From SMWD01 sp051008895 (GTDB taxonomy: Bacteria > Pseudomonadota > Gammaproteobacteria > Steroidobacterales > GCA-2729495), in contig JBPCXI010000207.1 of assembly GCA_051008895.1 (NCBI GenBank), forward strand, positions 1-7,672: 7,672 nt of DNA, given 5' to 3'. The position numbers and the translations under genes are program-made. Positions 1 through 5,439 of the stretch are shown here, piece after piece. The notes under the pieces are model-generated. The model made no database searches. It saw only the letters and a program-made list of their open reading frames with translations, and was not told the DNA's origin. Positions within the stretch are counted from its first letter, which is position 1. Each line of letters opens with the position of its first letter.

Positions 1-230
1 TCCCGGTCGTTACAAGAGGGGGTAGTAGCCACTGCGAAACCGCAAGCAGTCCGGTCTCCAAGCCTTTTCCCTGAAAGGTATTCGCCATTCTGATGTTGAT
101 ACAGTTGTTGCTGTTATTGCTGCGAAAGCCGCAACGGGCCGGCCGGGTGGCTCATTGAATGCCGTCCGCGCGGCCGTTATCATTCTCCATGCGCGTCGGC
201 GCGGAGGGCCTTATTATCCGGTCGTCAACG

Positions 231-271
231 TGCGGCAATAGTACCCGTAATGCTGCCGCAAAAAATTACGG
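231..271. repeat. Two interleaved perfect 7-bp inverted repeats (pseudoknot-like)
   Basis: TGCGGCA at 231-237 is the exact reverse complement of TGCCGCA at 254-260. CCGTAAT at 245-251 is the exact reverse complement of ATTACGG at 265-271. The arms alternate (A, B, A', B'), which is the order of an H-type pseudoknot: two 7-bp stems, connecting loops of 7, 2 and 4 bases, and an all-A last loop. In RNA they could form together or as competing hairpins. No T-run follows on either strand, so this is not a simple terminator. The repeats are seen directly; any function is inference. Confidence 0.5.
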
Positions 272-352
272 ATTGTTCATATTTTCTTATGTTGGATTGC
301 AAAAGCGGGTGAGCGATCACGCAATCGCAGCACGCAAACAAGTAAGCTCCTC

Positions 353-401
353 TATGTATCAGGGCGAAGAGGTCCCGAATATACATAATTAAAGCCTCTT
401 C
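353..401. repeat. Second pair of interleaved 7-bp inverted repeats
   Basis: TATGTAT at 353-359 pairs with ATACATA at 381-387, and GAAGAGG at 366-372 pairs with CCTCTTC at 395-401. The arms again alternate rather than nest. Loops are longer (21 and 22 bases) than in the 231-271 element, so chance is a real possibility for this pair. Confidence 0.35.
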
Positions 402-406
402 AGCGC

Positions 407-446
407 CCGGAATCGGTTTCGGGATGCCCGTTCCCGATTACCCCGG
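407..446. repeat. Near-symmetric hairpin upstream of the exosortase promoter
   Basis: AATCGG (411-416) pairs with CCGATT (434-439), and CGGG (420-423) pairs with CCCG (427-430) around a 3-base loop. A symmetric 3x3 internal loop separates the two stems. An outer CCGG (407-410) can also pair with CCGG (443-446) across a 3-base bulge. No T-tract follows on either strand. It ends 13 bases before the candidate -35 box at 460, so it could be an operator or simply a folded element upstream of the promoter. Confidence 0.4.
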
Positions 447-459
447 ATAAAAGTAGAAT

Positions 460-489
460 TTGAATGTTCGGAACTTTCCTCTATATGAT
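460..489 (+). promoter_or_regulatory. Candidate sigma-70 promoter of the exosortase gene
   Basis: TTGAAT at 460-465 matches 4 of 6 bases of the -35 consensus. TATGAT at 484-489 matches 5 of 6 of the -10 consensus, with an 18-base spacer. Transcription would start near 496, giving a leader of about 40 bases before the ATG at 535. This is prediction by eye only. Confidence 0.4.
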
Positions 490-534
490 GCGAGGGTGCG
501 GTATCCGATGCTTTGGGACTAATTTAGCAAACTG

Positions 535-2172
535 ATGAATGACAATAATAATTCGGTCGGCGCTGGCGCCACCGCCGGGATATCCTGGAAGCCGATTGCA
601 CTGGCGCTGCTGACTGCAATCCTCCTGCTGCTGATTTTCTCCAATGGCCTGCAATGGCTGCTGAAAGAATGGAACAAGGAGGAATACAACCACGGCTATC
701 TGATTCCGTTTGTCGCCTTCTATCTGCTCTGGGTGCGCGCGGAAGACATCCAGAAGCTGGATCTCAAGGGTTCCTGGATAGGCCTGCTGTTCGTGATCGG
801 CTCATTGGGAGCCTTCTTCATCGGCGAAATCAGTTCGATTTATCAGATCATTCAGTACGCATTCCTGATGGCGCTGTTCGGGGTGCTGCTCTCGGCTATC
901 GGTTGGCGCGGCTTCAAAGTGGTATGGGTGCCCTTCGTCTACCTCTTATTCATGGTTCCGCTGCCGCGGATGATTTACCAAAGCCTATCCGCTCAGTTGC
1001 AGCTGGTGTCATCCGAGCTCGGTGTTGCAGTCATTCGTCTGTTCGGTATCAGCGTGTTCCTGGAAGGGAACGTGATCGATCTTGGCATTTACCAGCTGCA
1101 AGTGGCCGAGGCCTGCAACGGATTGCGATACCTGTTTCCGCTGATGAGTTTCGGGTTTCTATGTGCGGCCATATATCGGGGCCCGTGGTGGCAGCGCGCA
1201 ATTATTTTCCTGTCATCGATTCCGATCACGATCCTGATGAACAGCTTTCGCATTGGGGTTATCGGTGTTCTCGTCAACTCGTTTGGCATCGAGCAAGCCG
1301 AGGGCTTTCTGCACTATTTCGAGGGTTGGATCGTCTTCATGGCATGCGTCGGGATCCTGTTCGGCGAAATGTGGTTCTTCGCACGAATACGCGGTTTGAA
1401 ACTCATGGATGTATTCGAGCTGGATGTCCCGGAGTTGCACACGCTAAAACTGTTGCTGCCGACCCAGGTGCAGCCTCAACTGATTGCCGCCGTCGCGATT
1501 CTCGGCTTGGGCGCCGTGATGTCACTCAACGTGCAGTCGCGTGAGAACCTGATTCCCGACCGGCAATCGTTTTCGACGTTCCCGCTGGTGTTCGGCGACT
1601 GGAGCGGCCGTGACGGAGTCATAGAAGATCAATCCGTGCTCGATTCGCTCGCGGCCGACGACTACCTGCTCGCTGAGTACAGCAACAAGTCCAATGGGAT
1701 GAGGGCCGGCCTCTGGGTGGCGTACTATTCTGAACAACGCAGCGGGAGGGGCGTGCATTCGCCTCGCGCATGTCTGCCCGGCGGCGGTTGGGAAATCGAG
1801 TCACTGTCGGAACATACGATTGAGGGGATCGGACCTGCCGGTGAAGACTATACGATCAATCGCTCGGTGATCGCGAAGGGTGATATGCGTCAGCTGGTGT
1901 ATTACTGGTTCGTCGAGCGAGGTCGGATTCAGGCGAACGAATACGCGGTGAAGTGGCAGATCTTTCTCGATGCGTTGACGCTGAATCGCACCGAAGGCGC
2001 GTTAGTTCGGGTGACGACATTCGTGCCGGACGTCGCGATGCTGGACGAAGCCGACGCGCAGCTCGAAGAATTCGTCAGGGCGCTTGATCCGAAACTCGCG
2101 TTTCATCTGCCGCAGCGCGAGGCCACGTTCCAGCAAGCCAGCGTTGCGTCGGGGACTACGACGAACCGTTGA
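535..2172 (+). CDS. xrtD: Fused exosortase-EpsI protein, XrtD-like
   Basis: This integral inner-membrane transpeptidase-like enzyme is expected to cut and process proteins carrying a C-terminal sorting tag (VPLPA-type if it is truly XrtD). Residues 17-285 form the exosortase domain, with about eight hydrophobic segments and the N-terminal YNHGYLIPF block. Catalytic residues are visible: Cys194 in AEACNGLRYLFPL, Arg239 in NSFRIGVIG, and His260 in GFLHYFEGW. A further membrane segment at 313-331 leads into a periplasmic EpsI (DUF3485-type) domain with its hallmark HSPRACLPGGGW at 408-419. In other exosortase systems EpsI is often a separate protein; the fusion is typical of the XrtD type. The start is fixed by a TAA at 520-522 in frame and by the lack of later Met codons in the N-terminal region. 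No good Shine-Dalgarno precedes it. It converges on fcl, 22 bases away. The exosortase/EpsI assignment is firm; the XrtD subtype rests on recalled similarity. Confidence 0.85.
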   Translation: MNDNNNSVGAGATAGISWKPIALALLTAILLLLIFSNGLQWLLKEWNKEEYNHGYLIPFVAFYLLWVRAEDIQKLDLKGSWIGLLFVIGSLGAFFIGEISSIYQIIQYAFLMALFGVLLSAIGWRGFKVVWVPFVYLLFMVPLPRMIYQSLSAQLQLVSSELGVAVIRLFGISVFLEGNVIDLGIYQLQVAEACNGLRYLFPLMSFGFLCAAIYRGPWWQRAIIFLSSIPITILMNSFRIGVIGVLVNSFGIEQAEGFLHYFEGWIVFMACVGILFGEMWFFARIRGLKLMDVFELDVPELHTLKLLLPTQVQPQLIAAVAILGLGAVMSLNVQSRENLIPDRQSFSTFPLVFGDWSGRDGVIEDQSVLDSLAADDYLLAEYSNKSNGMRAGLWVAYYSEQRSGRGVHSPRACLPGGGWEIESLSEHTIEGIGPAGEDYTINRSVIAKGDMRQLVYYWFVERGRIQANEYAVKWQIFLDALTLNRTEGALVRVTTFVPDVAMLDEADAQLEEFVRALDPKLAFHLPQREATFQQASVASGTTTNR

Positions 2173-2194
2173 AGCCCGGTGCTGCCGGCCGTGC

Positions 2195-3196
2195 TCAATC
2201 GGCGTGAGCGCCTGCGTCCGTGTCGACGAACCATCGGTAGGTCTGTTCGAGGCCGTCGCGCAGATCGATTCTCGCGCGCCAGCCAAGGCGGTTTAGTTTC
2301 GATACGTCCAGCAGCTTGCGGGGCGCCCCGTCCGGCTTGGTCGAATCGAACCGTACCTCTCCGTCGTAGCCAGTCACCTGTTTGATAACGTCGGCAAGTT
2401 CGCTGATCGTCAGATCCGTTCCGGTGCCGACGTTGATATGCGACAGCATTGGCGCGGTGGCTTCTCGATAACGATCTTTCGTCAGGCACATGATGTGCAG
2501 TATTGCGTCGGCGACATCGTCGACATGCATAAATTCGCGCCGCGCTCGTCCGGTGCCCCATACGTCGACGTGTTCGTCCCCGACTGCAGCGGCTGCATGA
2601 AACCGTCGCATCAGCGCCGGAACGACATGGCTCGTCTCGAGGTTGAAATCGTCGTTAGGGCCGTACAAATTCGTCGGCATAATGCTGCGGTAATCGGTGT
2701 CGTGTTGACGGTTATACGACTCGCATAGCTTTATGCCGGCAATCTTGGCAATCGCATACGGCTCGTTGGTTGGCTCCAGAGGACCTGACAGCAGCGCTTC
2801 CTCCGGCATCGGCTGCGGCGCGAGTCGCGGGTAAATGCAGGAACTGCCGAGGAAGATCAGCCGCTTCACGCCGACGCGGTGCGCGGCGCGAATAAGATTC
2901 GTCTCGATCAGCAGGTTGTCGGCGATGAAGTCCGCCGGAAACGCATTGTTGGCAAAGATGCCGCCGACCCGCGCCGCGGCTACTATGACGCAGCCGGGTC
3001 GAGATGCGGCCATGAACTCGTCGACCTGATCCTGACGCGTCAAATCGAGCTCGGCGCGCGAGCGCGTCAGGGCATTGTCGCAACCCGCCGCCGCGAGACG
3101 CCTGGTGATCGCGGAGCCCACCATCCCGCGATGGCCCGCGACGAAAACTCCACCGTCGCAGAGCGAATCGAATTCGGCCGGGTCGAACTCACTCAT
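2195..3196 (-). CDS. fcl: GDP-L-fucose synthase
   Basis: This cytoplasmic NADPH-dependent epimerase/reductase converts GDP-4-keto-6-deoxy-D-mannose, the product of Gmd, to GDP-L-fucose. It is a short-chain dehydrogenase-type protein of 333 residues (E. coli WcaG/Fcl has 321). The nucleotide-binding loop GHRGMVGSA is at 21-29. The active-site block GSSCIYP gives Ser118 and Cys120, and Tyr147 and Lys151 form the YxxxK pair in PYAIAK. His190 in ETSH matches the E. coli catalytic His179. All of these sit at a constant +11 offset from the E. coli numbering. Substrate-binding blocks MPTNLYGP and KPDGAPRKLLDV are also present. Its ATG lies inside the end of gmd: the overlap reads ATGAGTGA, which points to translational coupling. 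It is the last gene of the minus-strand unit. E. coli workers also use the name wcaG. Confidence 0.96.
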   Translation of the reverse strand: MSEFDPAEFDSLCDGGVFVAGHRGMVGSAITRRLAAAGCDNALTRSRAELDLTRQDQVDEFMAASRPGCVIVAAARVGGIFANNAFPADFIADNLLIETNLIRAAHRVGVKRLIFLGSSCIYPRLAPQPMPEEALLSGPLEPTNEPYAIAKIAGIKLCESYNRQHDTDYRSIMPTNLYGPNDDFNLETSHVVPALMRRFHAAAAVGDEHVDVWGTGRARREFMHVDDVADAILHIMCLTKDRYREATAPMLSHINVGTGTDLTISELADVIKQVTGYDGEVRFDSTKPDGAPRKLLDVSKLNRLGWRARIDLRDGLEQTYRWFVDTDAGAHAD

Positions 3197-4304
3197 GGTG
3201 GCTGAATGTCGTGTAGCCTGCCTGTGCGGTCAATGCGTCGCGTTCTGCGATGGCAAGGTCCGTCGCCACCATTTCCGTGACCATGTCGGAGAACGAGATC
3301 CTGGGCTTCCAGCCAAGTTGCCTGGCGGCCTTGGTCGGGTCGCCGAGCAGCGTGTCGACCTCGGTGGGTCGATAGTAGCGAGGATCGATGCGGATGATAG
3401 GTTCCCCCGGCTGAGCCAACGACGCCGGACCGAGCGCCCCGCCGAGCCGACCGCACTCATTCTCGCCGTCGCCCTCCCAGTCGATTTCGATGCCCAATTG
3501 GCCGGCAGCGATCTCGATGAATTCCCGGACGGATCGTTGTTCGCCGGTGGCGATGACGAAGTCTTCCGGCGCCGGTTGCTGCAGCACCAGCCATTGCGCT
3601 TCCGTGTAGTCCCGCGCATGGCCCCAATCGCGGCGGGCATCCAGGTTGCCCAAAAACAGACTGCGCTGGAGGCCGGTCTTGATTCGCGCCAGGCCGCGCG
3701 TGATCTTGCGCGTGACGAACGTTTCTCCGCGCACCGGCGACTCGTGGTTGAACATGATCCCGTTGCACGCGTAAAGACCGTAAGCTTCCCGATAGTTCAC
3801 CGTGATCCAGTACGCGTAGAGTTTCGCGACGCCGTATGGAGAGCGCGGATAGAACGGCGTTGTTTCCGATTGCGGCACCTCCTGCACCATCCCGTACATT
3901 TCCGACGTCGACGCCTGGTAGAACCGGGTTTTCTCGCCAAGGTTCAGGATTCTGATCGCTTCGAGAATTCTCAGCGGGCCGATCGCATCCGCATTGGCGG
4001 TGTATTCCGGGGTCTCGAACGACACGGCGACATGGCTCTGGGCGGCAAGATTATAGATCTCGTGCGGCTGAACCTCCTGGATCACGCGAATGAGATTGGT
4101 GGAGTCGGTCAGATCGCCGTAGTGAAGCTTGAAGCGCTGATTTTTCTCGTGCGGGTCCTGGTACAGATGGTCTATGCGATCCGTATTGAACGACGAAGCC
4201 CGCCGCTTGATGCCGTGAACTTCATAGCCTTTGTCGAGCAGAAACTCCGCGAGATAGGCGCCATCCTGGCCGGTAACCCCAGTTATCAGCGCTCGTTTCC
4301 CCAT
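3189..4304 (-). CDS. gmd: GDP-mannose 4,6-dehydratase
   Basis: This cytoplasmic enzyme performs the first committed step from GDP-D-mannose to GDP-4-keto-6-deoxy-D-mannose, the substrate of Fcl. The protein has 371 residues, about the family length (E. coli 373). The NADP-binding motif GVTGQDG is at 9-15. Catalytic residues Thr133 and Glu135 (in ASTSEMYG) and Tyr157 and Lys161 (in SPYGVAK) fall at the same numbers as in E. coli Gmd. The RR(A/S)SSFNT block at 34-41 and NHESPVRGETFVTRKI at 186-201 are also typical. GAGGGGG at 4310-4316, five bases before the ATG, is a good ribosome binding site and confirms the start. The gene begins 21 bases after the hydrolase stop, so it is probably cotranscribed. 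A TATTAT (minus strand, 4342-4347) could be a -10 box for an internal promoter, but no matching -35 is seen. Confidence 0.97.
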   Translation of the reverse strand: MGKRALITGVTGQDGAYLAEFLLDKGYEVHGIKRRASSFNTDRIDHLYQDPHEKNQRFKLHYGDLTDSTNLIRVIQEVQPHEIYNLAAQSHVAVSFETPEYTANADAIGPLRILEAIRILNLGEKTRFYQASTSEMYGMVQEVPQSETTPFYPRSPYGVAKLYAYWITVNYREAYGLYACNGIMFNHESPVRGETFVTRKITRGLARIKTGLQRSLFLGNLDARRDWGHARDYTEAQWLVLQQPAPEDFVIATGEQRSVREFIEIAAGQLGIEIDWEGDGENECGRLGGALGPASLAQPGEPIIRIDPRYYRPTEVDTLLGDPTKAARQLGWKPRISFSDMVTEMVATDLAIAERDALTAQAGYTTFSHHE

Positions 4305-4325
4305 CGGTGCCCCCTCGATCGTGTA

Positions 4326-5336
4326 TCAATCTGCGTTCTCTATAATACATTGGGGCGCAGGCATGAACTCACCTTCGACGACGAACCGGACCAGTCCTTG
4401 CATCAAGTCGTCGAGCCAGTACATGTCGCGGCCGATGTTCTCGTATGGGGTGAGCATTTCGTGCGGCACGTCGTCGGGCAGAAAGCAAAGCTCCACCGGC
4501 GCGGTCAAGCGCTCGGTCTCGGCGAAACTCGTCAGGCGGCGGTTGCTGACATATTTTTCGTCACCGGCGCCGACGATCTGCGTCGGCAACGTGAGCGGTC
4601 TTTCTTCGCGCAGCCTCCGATTCCGCCCCGCGAGATGCGCCAGCGCCGCGCCGTGTTCGTATCGATAGTCGCAAAAACCGGCACGGCCTGCCGCCTGCCA
4701 TGCGTCGCATTCATCGCGGATGCCGCCGGGCTTGACGACAATCTCACGAAACCCCGGCGTGCGGCCGACGAGTGTGGCCATCTGTTCGACCGGTTCGGCG
4801 CCCGGAAACGCAAACATCGGGGCGAGCAGCAACATGCGGTCGAAGCGGTCGGGGGCGCGGAGACCTGCGTTGAGCGCGACCGCGCCGCCGAGTGAGAATC
4901 CGACGACAATATTCGTGCCCGCGCTGAATGCCATCATGTCGATCATGCGCGCCGCGAATTCGGTGTACCGCGGCCAGCTGTCGCCGTCCGGCAGCCGGTC
5001 CAGCTGCTCTTCGCCGTCCGCGTTCGGGCGTTCGCCGTGGCCGGGCAGTAAAGGCAGCAGCACGTCGAAGCCCTGCGTCGCGATGCGCTCCGCGAACTCG
5101 AACATCTGCTGCGGGCAGCCGCCGAAGCCATGGAACATCACCACCGCGCCGCGGCGCTCAGCGCGAGGCTGCGCGGGGAGCATGCGCGGCACGCAGTCCG
5201 GCTGCAGCGGCAGCGCGGATACTTCGTCGGCGTAGCGCTGCCATGCCGAGCTAAAGGCCGCGTGACCCGGTTCGGCGCCCGGCAACGCCGAGGCCGGCAC
5301 GAGTACCAGGAAAACAAGTGCGCGTAGCGTTCGCAT
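4326..5336 (-). CDS. Secreted alpha/beta-hydrolase (serine hydrolase)
   Basis: This is an exported serine hydrolase of 336 residues with unknown substrate, most likely an esterase or lipase-like enzyme. The N-terminus MRTLRALVFLVLVPASALPG looks like a signal peptide, with cleavage somewhere around residues 20-26. There is no lipobox Cys, so a periplasmic or extracellular location is likely. Alpha/beta-hydrolase landmarks are in order: oxyanion-hole loop HGFGG at 69-73, LLPGHGE at 96-102, nucleophile elbow GFSLGG with Ser148, acid Asp259 in GAGDEKY, and His292 in DVPHEML. It heads the unit with gmd and fcl. Alpha/beta-hydrolases are known companions of exosortase A loci (the system-associated hydrolase 1 and 2 families). 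I do not recall those carrying a signal peptide, so this one may be unrelated. A deacylase or esterase acting on a surface polysaccharide would fit the context, but that is inference. No strong Shine-Dalgarno precedes the ATG. Confidence 0.88.
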   Translation of the reverse strand: MRTLRALVFLVLVPASALPGAEPGHAAFSSAWQRYADEVSALPLQPDCVPRMLPAQPRAERRGAVVMFHGFGGCPQQMFEFAERIATQGFDVLLPLLPGHGERPNADGEEQLDRLPDGDSWPRYTEFAARMIDMMAFSAGTNIVVGFSLGGAVALNAGLRAPDRFDRMLLLAPMFAFPGAEPVEQMATLVGRTPGFREIVVKPGGIRDECDAWQAAGRAGFCDYRYEHGAALAHLAGRNRRLREERPLTLPTQIVGAGDEKYVSNRRLTSFAETERLTAPVELCFLPDDVPHEMLTPYENIGRDMYWLDDLMQGLVRFVVEGEFMPAPQCIIENAD

Positions 5337-5439
5337 GATGGGTGGACACGTGACAAATGCTGTCCGTAAGGTACCGGCATTGCGGCATAATTGGCAATTC
5401 GTCTATGCCCGTCGCTGGCACGAACCGAGGATAAGCCGC
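5337..5439. promoter_or_regulatory. Divergent intergenic region with inverted repeats
   Basis: These 103 bases separate the minus-strand hydrolase-gmd-fcl unit from the plus-strand oxidase, so promoters for both are expected here. GGCATA (5384-5389) and TATGCC (5404-5409) form a 6-bp inverted repeat with a 14-base spacer. An almost nested AATTG-G-CAATT palindrome lies at 5389-5399. Together they look like a possible operator. Promoter boxes are weak: on the plus strand TTGCGG (5380-5385) and TATGCC (5404-5409) are 18 bases apart. I saw no convincing pair on the minus strand. Confidence 0.35.
5427..5430 (+). promoter_or_regulatory. Ribosome binding site that sets the oxidase start
   Basis: GAGG lies nine bases before the ATG at 5440. 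The alternative in-frame ATGs at 5335 and 5338 would overlap the start of the divergent hydrolase gene and add 35 residues with no resemblance to an oxidase N-terminus. The start at 5440 is therefore preferred. Confidence 0.55.

Larger units (their letters stand above)
1..534. other. Gene-free leader region upstream of the exosortase gene
   Basis: I see no supportable gene here. Open stretches are short and have no recognisable protein. The region is visibly more A/T-rich than the neighbouring genes. It holds several short inverted repeats (listed separately), an 8-base palindrome GGCCGGCC at 137-144, and two near-identical mini-hairpin sequences, CTGCGAAACCGCAA at 32-45 and CTGCGAAAGCCGCAA at 120-134. 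A candidate promoter lies at 460-489. The first ~90 bases could be the tail of a plus-strand gene cut by the window edge (frames stop at 23-25, 72-74 and 91-93), but none of the three tails is recognisable. Confidence 0.6.

Noticed and set aside
1..93. Possible 3' tail of an upstream plus-strand gene
   Set aside because: All three frames stop within 93 bases and none of the tails (for example PGRYKRG) is recognisable, so no gene can be supported.
159..392. Open frame of 77 codons on the plus strand in the leader
   Set aside because: It has no recognisable domain and no good ribosome binding site, its composition is unlike the neighbouring genes, and it runs through the inverted repeats. Probably chance.
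407..446. Hairpin considered as an intrinsic terminator
   Set aside because: The stem is interrupted and followed by ATAAAAG rather than a T-tract on the plus strand; the minus strand has none either.
514..529. Sigma-54-like promoter TGGGAC-N5-TAGCA with correct GG/GC spacing
   Set aside because: Transcription would start near 540, after the ATG at 535, and no later start is credible. It also deviates from consensus in both boxes. It was tempting because some exosortase loci carry sigma-54 regulators.
654..1544. Open frame of 296 codons in another frame over the exosortase gene
   Set aside because: It is Arg-rich with no domain and lies wholly inside the convincing exosortase reading frame.
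2173..2194. Possible bidirectional terminator between the exosortase and fcl genes
   Set aside because: The CCGG/CCGG pairing has only about four base pairs and no T-run on either side, too weak to call.
3075..4895. Very long plus-strand open frame (606 codons) opposite gmd, fcl and the hydrolase
   Set aside because: The minus strand encodes clear, motif-complete enzymes over the same bases. The plus-strand translation is rich in Arg and has no domain; it is a by-product of high GC.
5335..5439. Longer oxidase start at 5335 (35 extra residues)
   Set aside because: It would overlap the divergent hydrolase start and has no family-like N-terminus, whereas ATG 5440 has GAGG nine bases upstream.
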